Below, one piece after another: positions 33,740-42,076 of a stretch of 64,000 nt of DNA. The stretch comes from Clostridia bacterium. GTDB taxonomy: Bacteria; Bacillota; Clostridia; Oscillospirales; Acutalibacteraceae. Location: the NCBI GenBank assembly GCA_017624735.1, contig JAGAMK010000004.1:1-64000 (forward strand), read 5' to 3'. Position 1 is the stretch's first letter, and every line of letters begins with the position of its first letter. The position numbers and the translations under genes are program-made. Below the pieces are notes generated by a model. The model saw nothing but the letters and a program-made list of their open reading frames with translations, ran no database searches and had not been told where the DNA came from.

Positions 33740-35053
33740 TTGTACGGACTTATAGAGCATACGGACGAAATTAACCGACTTTTAGCACGATATGGTGTTA
33801 AATTCGGTATCTACAAAAACAATGTGTTTAATGAGCGTCTTTTTCCATTTGATGCAGTACCTCGTATCATTTCAAAGGATGAGTTTGACTATCTTGAAAG
33901 AGGTCTTAAACAAAGAGTGAAGGCACTTAATATTTTCTTGAAAGATATCTACACCAAAAAGCAGATTATCAAGGATAAAATTATCCCTGAGGAATTTGTA
34001 TATGGTGCAGCAGGGTATATGATGGAATGTGAGGGTGCAGTTCCGCCCAAAGATGTTTTTGCTCATATTTCAGGTATCGACCTCGTTCAGGGTAACGATA
34101 TGCGTTGGTATGTGCTTGAAGATAATCTTCGTGTGCCGTCAGGTGCGTCGTATCCGATGATTGCCCGTGAATTATGTCGTCGTGCAAGTCCCGATACCTT
34201 CCGTGCTAATACGGTTGTGGATAATCGTAATTATGGTGATTTGCTCCGTAATGCCCTCGATTATGTTAACACAGGTGGAATTAACGTAGTTCTTACTCCC
34301 GGGCGATTTAATTCCGCATTCTTTGAACATTCATATTTAGCAGAAAAAACAGGTGCTGTTTTTGCAATGCCACAGGATTTATTCGTTGAGGGTAATGTGC
34401 TTTACTACAGCGAATATTCGGGTAAACGTCAACGTGTTGGTGCTGTTTATCGTAGAATCAACGATGATTTTATGGACCCGATGACTTTCCGTGCGGATTC
34501 ACTTCTTGGTGTGCCTCATATTATGGATGCTTATCGTGCAGGTAATGTGGCACTTGTTAATGCTCCCGGTAACTCCGTTGCAGACGATAAGGGTATTTAC
34601 TATTATGTTCCTGCAATGATTAAATACTATTTAGGAGAAGAACCAATTCTTTCAAACGCACCAACATATCTTCCATTCTATGAAGAAGATATGAAATATG
34701 TTCTTGATAATATACAAAAACTCGTTATCAAGGATGTTGCTGAATCAGGTGGCTATGGTGTTGTTTTCGGTAGTGAATTATCTCTTGAAAGAGTATATGA
34801 ACTCAAGAAAATGATTCAGAAAGAGCCACGTAGATTCATAGCTCAAGAGGTTATTCAGTTCAACGATTTGAAAGTCGTTGAAAACGGTGCGTGGACTGAA
34901 AGAAAAGCAGATTTGCGTGCATTTGTCCTTACGGGTGAAGAGCCTGTTGTATGGAAATCAGGTTTAACTCGATTTTCAAAAGATGCAAATTCATTCGTAG
35001 TTAATTCTTCACAGGGAGGAGGCTTTAAAGATACATGGGTGTTATCTCGATAA
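33740..35053 (+). CDS. Circularly permuted ATP-grasp protein (type 2)
   Basis: A 437-residue protein of the circularly permuted ATP-grasp family (DUF404/DUF407). It shows the N-terminal lid-like region, ISGIDLVQGNDMRWYVLEDN with the Asp/Glu/Asn metal site, LRVPSGASYPMIARE, and the ATP-binding KDVAESGGYGVVFGSEL. The family is predicted (Iyer, Aravind and colleagues) to form peptide bonds in concert with alpha-E and transglutaminase partners, which follow directly here. TTG 33740 is taken as the start: GGAGGG lies 6 bases upstream, whereas ATG 33704 lies inside a TATAAT-rich promoter. The gene overlaps the next by 19 bases. Confidence 0.85.
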   Translation: MYGLIEHTDEINRLLARYGVKFGIYKNNVFNERLFPFDAVPRIISKDEFDYLERGLKQRVKALNIFLKDIYTKKQIIKDKIIPEEFVYGAAGYMMECEGAVPPKDVFAHISGIDLVQGNDMRWYVLEDNLRVPSGASYPMIARELCRRASPDTFRANTVVDNRNYGDLLRNALDYVNTGGINVVLTPGRFNSAFFEHSYLAEKTGAVFAMPQDLFVEGNVLYYSEYSGKRQRVGAVYRRINDDFMDPMTFRADSLLGVPHIMDAYRAGNVALVNAPGNSVADDKGIYYYVPAMIKYYLGEEPILSNAPTYLPFYEEDMKYVLDNIQKLVIKDVAESGGYGVVFGSELSLERVYELKKMIQKEPRRFIAQEVIQFNDLKVVENGAWTERKADLRAFVLTGEEPVVWKSGLTRFSKDANSFVVNSSQGGGFKDTWVLSR

Positions 35054-35721
35054 AATCAAGCGACAATCTTTTCTGGCTTGGGCGTTATGTTGAGAGAGTT
35101 TTCACAACTCTTAAAGCCTTTACAGAATGTTACGATATTATGATTGATATAAATGACGAAGAATATATTAATTTTTGTCGCAGACTTGGAATCGCAAATA
35201 ATTATTCCTGCCGTCAGGAGTTTATAAGTTCATTTTTGTTCGATTCAAATGACCCTGCGTCAATTTATTCAAGCCTTCTTCACGCTTACGACAATGCAGT
35301 TGAAATGAGAAATGTAATTTCTTCCGATACTCTTTCATATCTTCAGCTTGCAGTTGATATTATGGAAAAAAGCAGTAGCAGTAATGCTCCTTTGCTTAAA
35401 GTTCAAGAGGTAACGGACTGGATTTTCGCATTCTGGGGAAGTGCTGACGATAATATTGAGGCAGAAACTTCAAGAAATATTTTAAAATTCGGCAGAAGCA
35501 TTGAACGTCTTGATTTATACACAAGACTTGATTATCCTATTGAACTCCTAAGAAAAGAATTTTCAATTATGCTTAACCGACTTTATAAGGTGGGAATTGA
35601 CTTTAATGCTCATTCAATTGAAAGACTTACTCGTATGATATTGGAAGAGGATGACTATCAGCCTTATAAGATTTCAATTCAGAATGAATTGTGTCAACTT
35701 TTCGTAACAGGAGTGATGTAA
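35035..35721 (+). CDS. Alpha-E domain protein (DUF403)
   Basis: A 228-residue all-helical protein of the alpha-E family. It shows SSDNLFWLGRYVERVFTTLK at the N-terminus, FGRSIERLDLYTRLDY near residue 160, and many conserved acidic and Arg residues. The domain always accompanies the permuted ATP-grasp protein and is thought to be part of a peptide-ligase complex, though its biochemistry is unproven. ATG 35035 lies within the upstream gene behind a strong GGGAGGAGG, 12 bases away, so translation is coupled. The transglutaminase gene begins one base after its stop. Confidence 0.87.
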   Translation: MGVISIKSSDNLFWLGRYVERVFTTLKAFTECYDIMIDINDEEYINFCRRLGIANNYSCRQEFISSFLFDSNDPASIYSSLLHAYDNAVEMRNVISSDTLSYLQLAVDIMEKSSSSNAPLLKVQEVTDWIFAFWGSADDNIEAETSRNILKFGRSIERLDLYTRLDYPIELLRKEFSIMLNRLYKVGIDFNAHSIERLTRMILEEDDYQPYKISIQNELCQLFVTGVM

Positions 35722-35722
35722 T

Positions 35723-36499
35723 ATGGCAGTTTTAGATTTTAATTATAATATGTCAATTAAATTTTCAATGCCTGTTATTAAACATTGTTATACTCTCCGT
35801 TGCATACCATTGGAATGTGAAAGTCAGCATATTGAGGATATTAAGGTGACAGTTTTTCCCGAAAACGATTTAACATATTCTCACGATGGTTTTGGTAATA
35901 TTCTTGTAACTGACAGAATTGTTACAATGCACAATGAGTTTACTGTTGATGTAAGTGGCACAGTAACTACAGGACAGCATATAACTCCTGAAAATGACCT
36001 TAATCCTGTTTATAAATATCCCACTCATTATACAAAATGTGGGGCGGAGCTTGACAGAATGTTTGACAGAATTCAGATTGGCATATCCCAAGATGCAGTC
36101 GATACTGCTCTTAAGTTTACAAGAGCAATCCGCGCAAATATTGTGTATAAATCAGGTTCAACAAGTGTTATAACAACAGCCGAAGAAGCACTTTTAAACG
36201 GTGCTGGTGTGTGTCAGGATTATTCCCACATTCTTTTGGCACTGCTTCGTAAAGCAGGTATTCCTTGCCGTTATGTTGTTGGTATGATGGTTGGTGAGGG
36301 TGAAACTCACGCTTGGGTTGAAGTTTTTCATGATGGCAACTGGCATGGAGTTGACCCAACTAATAATCGACTTGCTGATGAAAACTATATTATCATCAGT
36401 CGTGGTCGTGATTTTGCTGATTGCGGTATAAATCGTGGGCTTTTAACAGGTGGCGGAATGCAGACACAAACAGTTGGTCTTAAAGTAACAAAAAGGTGA
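35723..36499 (+). CDS. Transglutaminase-like cysteine protease of the ATP-grasp/alpha-E cassette
   Basis: A 258-residue cytoplasmic protein with an N-terminal beta-rich domain and a transglutaminase-core domain. The catalytic Cys is in NGAGVCQDYSHILLALLRKA, the His in GETHAWVEVFHDGNWHG, and the Asp in VDPTNNR. Bacterial transglutaminase-fold proteins of this cassette are predicted peptidases that may trim or remove peptides made by the ATP-grasp enzyme. No signal peptide is seen. ATG 35723 directly follows the alpha-E stop, with AGGAGTG upstream. In some genomes an HslV/Anbu-type protease joins the cassette; none is seen here. Confidence 0.87.
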   Translation: MAVLDFNYNMSIKFSMPVIKHCYTLRCIPLECESQHIEDIKVTVFPENDLTYSHDGFGNILVTDRIVTMHNEFTVDVSGTVTTGQHITPENDLNPVYKYPTHYTKCGAELDRMFDRIQIGISQDAVDTALKFTRAIRANIVYKSGSTSVITTAEEALLNGAGVCQDYSHILLALLRKAGIPCRYVVGMMVGEGETHAWVEVFHDGNWHGVDPTNNRLADENYIIISRGRDFADCGINRGLLTGGGMQTQTVGLKVTKR

Positions 36500-36508
36500 T
36501 TTAATATT

Positions 36509-37291
36509 ATGGATATAGGTTTATCCTCAGCCTGTTTTTATCCTCTTGAAACTGAAAAATCAGTTTTGAGGGCTTGTGAGACAGGTGCAAAAACAATTGA
36601 AATATTTATGAATGCAAATTCTGAATTTCAGCCTGCATTTGTAAAGAATATGGCAGACATTTGCAAAGCCTATGGTGTGAAAGTAGCATCTGTTCATACT
36701 ATGGGGTCATTCACAGAGTCTTTCCATCTTTTCAGTTCATATAAAAGAAGATTTTTTGAAGCAAAGGATACATCATTTAAGCGTCATTTTGATGTAATGC
36801 ACACTCTCGGCGCAGAAATCCTTGTTATGCATGGTATTAAAAAGCCCGGTAGCATAGAGGATGAAGAATATTTTGACAGATTCGGTGAATTGATTCGTAT
36901 GGGTAAGACTGAAGGATTGAAAGTATGTCAAGAAAATGTTGTGCATTATCGTAGTGAAAGTCCTGATTTACTTCTTCGTATGGGCGAATATATCGGCGAA
37001 GAGTTCAATATGGTTTTTGATATTAAACAGTCCGTGAGAACTGGTGTTGACCCATTCGAGTTTGCAAAAAAACTTCATAAATATATCCGTCATATTCATA
37101 TAAGCGACCATAACAGCGAAAAGGATTGCTTTGTACCATGCAAAAACGGAACATTTGATTTTGCAAGATTTTTCACTATGATGAAAGAACTTGGTTATAA
37201 AGGGGATTTTATCATTGAGTTGTATGATAATGGCTATGAAAGTGATTATGAACTGACATTTGCCATGGAAACACTTAAAAAATTACTATAA
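36509..37291 (+). CDS. Sugar phosphate isomerase/epimerase (AP-endonuclease-2 TIM barrel)
   Basis: A 260-residue xylose-isomerase-like TIM barrel. It opens MDIGLSSACFYPLETEKSV. Metal or substrate residues are expected in KVASVHTMG, EILVMHGIKK, LKVCQENVVHY, NMVFDIKQSV, IRHIHISDHN and DFIIELYDNGY. Family members isomerise sugars, epimerise keto-sugars or act as endonuclease IV; the barrel signatures here fit a small-molecule isomerase of unknown substrate. It begins 9 bases after the transglutaminase gene, with AAGGTG at that gene's end, so it is part of the same operon, which is not typical for the ATP-grasp cassette. Confidence 0.8.
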   Translation: MDIGLSSACFYPLETEKSVLRACETGAKTIEIFMNANSEFQPAFVKNMADICKAYGVKVASVHTMGSFTESFHLFSSYKRRFFEAKDTSFKRHFDVMHTLGAEILVMHGIKKPGSIEDEEYFDRFGELIRMGKTEGLKVCQENVVHYRSESPDLLLRMGEYIGEEFNMVFDIKQSVRTGVDPFEFAKKLHKYIRHIHISDHNSEKDCFVPCKNGTFDFARFFTMMKELGYKGDFIIELYDNGYESDYELTFAMETLKKLL

Positions 37292-37295
37292 TCTC

Positions 37296-37325
37296 TTTAC
37301 ATTGTGGTTTAAAGTGTGATAGAAT
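37296..37325 (+). promoter_or_regulatory. Possible promoter of nrdR
   Basis: TTTACA, 18 bases, then TAGAAT, about 35 bases before the nrdR start. A modest match. Confidence 0.4.
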
Positions 37326-37360
37326 ACTATATATAGAATTAAAAGGTAGGAAGTGTTCTT

Positions 37361-37816
37361 ATGAAATGTCCTTTTTGCGGATTTGAAGAAAGCAAGGTAA
37401 TTGACTCTCGTCCAACTGACGAAGGCGAAAAAATTCGTCGCAGACGTGAATGCATTAAATGTGCAAAAAGATTTACTACTTACGAAATAATTGAAACAGT
37501 GCCTATTGTTGTTGTTAAAAAGGACAAGACAAGGGAAGTATTTGACCGTAGCAAGCTTATTAAGGGTATGCTTACTGCTTGTGAAAAACGTCCTGTTTCA
37601 ATGGATATGATTGAGAAGGCAGTTAGTGAAATTGAGACAACCCTTCAGAATTCTCTTGACCGTGAGGTTACAAGTGTACATATCGGTGAGCTTGTAATGG
37701 AAAAACTTAAGGGTATTGACCAGGTGGCTTATGTTCGTTTTGCTTCAGTTTATAAGCAGTTTAAGGACGTTAATGCCTTTATGGAAGAACTTTCAAACTT
37801 CCTTGATAAAAAATAA
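37361..37816 (+). CDS. nrdR: Transcriptional repressor NrdR
   Basis: A 151-residue repressor of ribonucleotide reductase genes. The N-terminal zinc ribbon has its four Cys in [17 protein letters not shown] and [16 protein letters not shown]. The ATP-cone domain (about residues 48-138) begins [20 protein letters not shown] and senses dATP versus ATP, altering DNA binding. The length is typical. ATG 37361 follows TAGGAAG. No nrd gene or clear pair of NrdR boxes is visible in the window, so targets are elsewhere. A secreted protein gene follows 22 bases later, probably independently. Confidence 0.96.
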   Translation: MKCPFCGFEESKVIDSRPTDEGEKIRRRRECIKCAKRFTTYEIIETVPIVVVKKDKTREVFDRSKLIKGMLTACEKRPVSMDMIEKAVSEIETTLQNSLDREVTSVHIGELVMEKLKGIDQVAYVRFASVYKQFKDVNAFMEELSNFLDKK

Positions 37817-37838
37817 AACTTTTTAATGGAGTGTTGTT

Positions 37839-39317
37839 ATGAAAAAAACAGTATATAAAGTGCTGTCCGCCATAACAGCACTTTGTGTTTTATTAAGCGT
37901 TATATCATTTGTTTCCGTAGCGGCACCTGCATCAGAATATATTCAAGGTGAACGTATCGATATAATAGATATATGCCCAGAAAAGGAATTGCCCTATGCC
38001 GATAATAACAGACCGATTAAATTCTATTCGGCTTTGGATGATGCGGATGCAGGTTATCGTTTCTATGACCAATTAACCGATAGACAAAAGAGTATGTATG
38101 ATTGCATAAAGACCGCAGGTGTTACTGATAAAGTAACACTTAGATTTAATGATTATTATCATGGCACAGGCACAACCCAGAACAATGCTGCATATGCACC
38201 ACAATCGGAAATAAACTACGATATTAAAATGGCACTTACGGCTGTTATGGAAGATAATCCTATGATTTTCTGGCCTGATGGTTTTACATATAATTATCCT
38301 TACTATCCATCGCATAATAGCACTACTGGGGAATATACAGCAGAAATCAGAAGCATTAATCTTACAGTGTATTTTGATGAAAATTCATATGTCGATATGG
38401 ATGATGTTAAATTGCATTATGATTTACTGCTTGAAGAAGTCAACGACTTTACAGTAAATGGATTTAACAGATATGAAAAAGTTAAATCAATTCACGATGC
38501 ACTTTGTGATTTAATTACATACCCTGAAAATCAAGGTACGAGTAGTTCACCAAATTATGGACCTATGGCACATCACCCAACAGGGGCATTGATTTATGGT
38601 AAATCCGTTTGTGAGGGATATGCGGAGGCTTTTAAACTTATATGTGACCGAGAGGGTATTCCTTGCATTACAGTAGTGGGTTATGGTAATGGTGGTGCCC
38701 ACAAGTGGAATTATGTTAAAATGGATGATGGTTTGTGGTATCTGTTAGATTCCACATGGTCTGACTGGATAACGTACATAGAGTATGGCGACTTTCTTAT
38801 TGGAACTGATTTTGATAGTGGAAGCCATGTGCCTACTGGTGCTATGTATAATGGTGTAACTGCTTTACAATATCCAATACTTGCAAGTGATACATACAGT
38901 TTTACAATACCAATGAAGGACACTCCGGATATGGCATTTAATAACACAAGAAATGTACTTTATGTAGGTAAGGAACTTACAAGTATTAATACAGTATTGA
39001 GTTATGTAGGTTTACCTACGGGTGTAACTTTTACCTATTCGGGATCAGGCACAACAGGCAGGGTGTTGACGTTTACAAAGGATGAAAATGGCGCTTCAAA
39101 GAGCTATACAGTAGCAATCCGTGGTGATATTAATGCGAGTAATTCAACAAATAAAACCGACTACACAGTATTAACCAAGGTGTGTGCCACAACACAAAAG
39201 ATTGAAAAAGACACTGCAAAATTCTATGCAGGGGATATGAATCAGGATGGTGCAATTGACGGATTTGATGCAATAGCACACGAATTATACACCAATGGAA
39301 CATTAACTTTCGATTAA
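37839..39317 (+). CDS. Secreted transglutaminase-like protein with C-terminal dockerin
   Basis: A 492-residue exported protein. The signal peptide (about residues 1-30) ends near SVAAPAS. A transglutaminase-core domain covers about residues 190-300: catalytic Cys in GKSVCEGYAEAFKLICDREG, His in GGAHKWNYVKMDDG and Asp in YLLDSTWSDW. The C-terminal 65 residues are a dockerin-like module whose second calcium loop is canonical (GDMNQDGAIDGFDAIAHEL) and whose first is degenerate (GDINASNSTNKTDYTVL). It may cleave or cross-link peptides or glycopeptides on a cohesin-bearing surface complex. ATG 37839 has GGAG upstream, and a strong terminator follows. Confidence 0.82.
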   Translation: MKKTVYKVLSAITALCVLLSVISFVSVAAPASEYIQGERIDIIDICPEKELPYADNNRPIKFYSALDDADAGYRFYDQLTDRQKSMYDCIKTAGVTDKVTLRFNDYYHGTGTTQNNAAYAPQSEINYDIKMALTAVMEDNPMIFWPDGFTYNYPYYPSHNSTTGEYTAEIRSINLTVYFDENSYVDMDDVKLHYDLLLEEVNDFTVNGFNRYEKVKSIHDALCDLITYPENQGTSSSPNYGPMAHHPTGALIYGKSVCEGYAEAFKLICDREGIPCITVVGYGNGGAHKWNYVKMDDGLWYLLDSTWSDWITYIEYGDFLIGTDFDSGSHVPTGAMYNGVTALQYPILASDTYSFTIPMKDTPDMAFNNTRNVLYVGKELTSINTVLSYVGLPTGVTFTYSGSGTTGRVLTFTKDENGASKSYTVAIRGDINASNSTNKTDYTVLTKVCATTQKIEKDTAKFYAGDMNQDGAIDGFDAIAHELYTNGTLTFD

Positions 39318-39327
39318 AACAATTTAG

Positions 39328-39366
39328 GGACTTGTGCAAAATGTTGAAAATGCGCAAGTCCTTTTT
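39328..39366 (+). terminator. Terminator after the transglutaminase-dockerin gene
   Basis: GGACTTGTGC/GCGCAAGTCC stem with a 14-base loop and TTTTT. Confidence 0.85.
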
Positions 39367-39450
39367 GTATGGTTTTGCAAATGGAATTTGTTTACAAAAT
39401 GTCAGATAACTGATATAATTAATCTATAAATTTTGAAAAGAGGTATCTTT

Positions 39451-41274
39451 ATGAAAAAAATCAAAAAAGTCCTCGCAGTAGTATTGGCATTGGTGCTTGT
39501 TGTTTCTTGCGTATCCGTTTTAGGATATTCTGCAAAGAAAGAATATGTTCCTACAATTATTATTCCGGGACTCTTCCAGAGCGAAACTTATGCTTATGAA
39601 AATGGTGAAATCGCTTGTGATGCTAACGGCACACCACTTGCAGCACCATTCTATGTGTCAATCGGAGAAAAAGAAATTACTGACCTTGTTACAAATGCTC
39701 TTATTCCTATTACAAGAATGTTTATTTCTCAGGAAGATAAAGACCAGTTAGCAGCTAAAGAAGTTTCAAGAATTCTTGCAGGAATTCTTATGGGCAAACA
39801 GCGTTCAGATGCTAACGGTGAATTTATTGACGATGTTCGTCCTGCAGTTTATCAGGGTAGCGTAGCAACTATCGAAGATTATCAGTTAGAGGGTGTTCTT
39901 GCAGACTTCCCTGTTCAGGAATACTTTGAAATAGCTGGTATGGAATATCTTTATGTATTCAATTATGTTTCAACAGGTAACATGATTCAGACTGCAAAAG
40001 ACCTTTATGATTACATTCAGTTCGTAAAGAAGGATACAGGTGCTGACAAAGTTAATCTTGTTCCTGTAAGCCAAGGTGGTTCAATCACTAATGGTCTTAT
40101 GAAATATTATGATGAACAGGGAATTTCACTTTCAAGAGATATCAACAGAATCGTATTTACAGTTCCTGCTCTTGACGGTGCAGCACTTCTTGGTGACTGT
40201 TACAGATACGGCTTTAACAAAAATGCAGATGTTCTTTATACATCAGCTATGCCATCAGTTATAGGTTATGAAAACTATCTTGGCTATGTTATCAACATTC
40301 TTATGAGACTTATGCCAAAAGCTGATATTGATAATCTTCTTGACTGCATTGCAGAAGCTATGGTTGTTGATTATCTGAGATACTCAACACTTCTTTGGGG
40401 TCTTATTCCTTCAGGTGACTACCCTGCATGTAGAGAAAAATACCTTTCAGAACCAGGTCTTGAGGAAATTGCAAGACAGGCAGATTGGTATTATGATGCA
40501 CAGCTTAATTCTGAAGAATATATTCTTCAGGCAATTGAAGATGGCGTAAAGGTATTTGATATCGTTGATACAAACGTTGAACTTTATCAGCTTGCAGTAT
40601 CACATGACAAGCAGAATTGTGATGGTATTATTCACGTTGATTCAACATCAATGGGTGCATATAGCGTAAACGTTGGCGAAAAACTTCCAGCAGATTATGT
40701 TCCATCACGCAACAACTGTTCAGACCCTGCAAATCACGACCATACAGACCCAGAGGGAATTATGGATGTTTGTGCAGGTCTTCTTCCTGAACACACATTC
40801 TATTTTAGCGGACAGAACCACGCAACAACAGCGTCAAATGACGTTATTATGACACTTATTATTCAGCTTCTCACAGATGATAGTTTTACAAGTGTTCATT
40901 CATATCCTGACAAGTTCCCACAGTTTAACTATAGCCGTGAAACAAAGACATTGAGAGAAGATGTTGATTATATGAGAGATTACGACACATCAACTCTTAC
41001 TCCTGAAGCTGCTGCAGAACTTGAAGGTGCAATTCAGCAGGTTGACGAAATGTTAGCAAACAAGGTTGTTGACGTTGATGAGTTCAAGGCTGCAAGCGAC
41101 CGATTCTATGCAATCAAAGGACAGATTGATAACGGTGAAGCTGTTATTACAGAAAAAGGTATAAACAGAGTGCTCTACATTCTTACAAAGACAATATCCG
41201 ATGTGCTTTACCTTATATATGGTGACACAGCATTCAGTGAAATGGGCATTTTCTGGTTAGACAAAATTAAATAA
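39451..41274 (+). CDS. Secreted alpha/beta-hydrolase-like (lipase-like) protein
   Basis: A 607-residue exported protein. The signal peptide (about residues 1-26) has the core VLAVVLALVLVVSCVSVLGY. The mature part opens with VPTIIIPGLFQSETYAY, an oxyanion-type strand-loop, and has a nucleophile-elbow-like VNLVPVSQGGSITNGLMKYY with Ser-Gln-Gly-Gly near residue 208. A candidate His is in GQNHATTASNDV late in the protein. This order fits lipase-like hydrolases, but a large C-terminal half (about residues 330-607) is not recognised. ATG 39451 with AAAGAGG is preferred over the TTG at 39433. It has its own terminator. The substrate is unknown. Confidence 0.65.
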   Translation: MKKIKKVLAVVLALVLVVSCVSVLGYSAKKEYVPTIIIPGLFQSETYAYENGEIACDANGTPLAAPFYVSIGEKEITDLVTNALIPITRMFISQEDKDQLAAKEVSRILAGILMGKQRSDANGEFIDDVRPAVYQGSVATIEDYQLEGVLADFPVQEYFEIAGMEYLYVFNYVSTGNMIQTAKDLYDYIQFVKKDTGADKVNLVPVSQGGSITNGLMKYYDEQGISLSRDINRIVFTVPALDGAALLGDCYRYGFNKNADVLYTSAMPSVIGYENYLGYVINILMRLMPKADIDNLLDCIAEAMVVDYLRYSTLLWGLIPSGDYPACREKYLSEPGLEEIARQADWYYDAQLNSEEYILQAIEDGVKVFDIVDTNVELYQLAVSHDKQNCDGIIHVDSTSMGAYSVNVGEKLPADYVPSRNNCSDPANHDHTDPEGIMDVCAGLLPEHTFYFSGQNHATTASNDVIMTLIIQLLTDDSFTSVHSYPDKFPQFNYSRETKTLREDVDYMRDYDTSTLTPEAAAELEGAIQQVDEMLANKVVDVDEFKAASDRFYAIKGQIDNGEAVITEKGINRVLYILTKTISDVLYLIYGDTAFSEMGIFWLDKIK

Positions 41275-41284
41275 ATAAACAGTA

Positions 41285-41312
41285 AGACAGGGGTTTATCC
41301 CCTGTCTCTTTT
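41285..41312 (+). terminator. Terminator after the secreted hydrolase gene
   Basis: AGACAGGGG-TTTAT-CCCCTGTCT followed by CTTTTAA. Confidence 0.85.
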
Positions 41313-41329
41313 AATGTGTAGATGTGAGA

Positions 41330-42040
41330 ATGAAAAAACCAATTAAAGAAACTCTTCTCTGGATGTTTTTTACTAAACATTGTCTTTACTGCAACAAGGT
41401 TGTTGATAGAAAAAGTGACGTTTGTGAAGATTGTCGTGAAAATCTGCCCATAATAAAAGATGAAAAGTGCAAATATTGTGGTGTAGAGAAAATTCGTTGT
41501 AATTGTAAAAATCATAGAAAGGGATATGATGGTATCTCGGCACCATTTTATTATGAAAAGAATATCAGAGAAAGTATAAGATTATTAAAATTTAATGGTA
41601 AGGATTTTATTGCAAATCAACTTTCTGATGATATGGCTGAATCTGTAAAATCCGATTTCAAAGACATTGTTTTTGATATGATTTGCTTTGTGCCATTTTC
41701 AAAAGGTAATAAACTTACCAGAAAATATAATCCTAGTGAATTGTTAGCAAAACATCTGTCAAAAAAACTTGAAATCCCATTGAAACCAACACTTACTAAA
41801 CTTTATGAAAATGAAAATCAACGAAATCTTAGCATGATGGAACGAATCGGTAATGTTTTCGGTGTTTTTGACGTGGTGGAGGATGCTGACATTAAAGACA
41901 AAACCATTTTGTTGGTGGATGATGTAAAAACTACGGGTGCAACTCTCAGTAACTGTGCATGGATATTGAAAATCCGTGGTGCAAAGAATGTTTATTGTGC
42001 GACCGTGGCAATTACACCACCAAAGAAAGATAAAAAATAA
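41330..42040 (+). CDS. ComF-like phosphoribosyltransferase-fold protein
   Basis: A 236-residue ComF/GntX-family protein. The N-terminal zinc finger has HCLYCNKVV, DVCEDCREN and CKYCGVEKIRCNC. The phosphoribosyltransferase domain shows PRPP-loop ILLVDDVKTTGATLSNCAWI and the Arg/Gln segment NENQRNLSMMERIGNVF. ComF takes part in DNA uptake during competence in Bacillus; in many anaerobes the role is undefined. ATG 41330 (or the GTG at 41324 in the same frame) is the start; the ribosome binding site is weak (GATGTGAG). It follows a terminator, and its end forms part of a convergent terminator with the PHP gene. Confidence 0.83.
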   Translation: MKKPIKETLLWMFFTKHCLYCNKVVDRKSDVCEDCRENLPIIKDEKCKYCGVEKIRCNCKNHRKGYDGISAPFYYEKNIRESIRLLKFNGKDFIANQLSDDMAESVKSDFKDIVFDMICFVPFSKGNKLTRKYNPSELLAKHLSKKLEIPLKPTLTKLYENENQRNLSMMERIGNVFGVFDVVEDADIKDKTILLVDDVKTTGATLSNCAWILKIRGAKNVYCATVAITPPKKDKK

Positions 42041-42072
42041 TCCCATGACACGAAATGTGTCATGGGATTATT
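42036..42072. terminator. Bidirectional terminator
   Basis: A 16-bp perfect stem AATAATCCCATGACAC/GTGTCATGGGATTATT with a 5-base loop and A/T tails. It ends the ComF-like gene and the convergent PHP gene. Confidence 0.9.
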
Positions 42073-42076
42073 TGAA

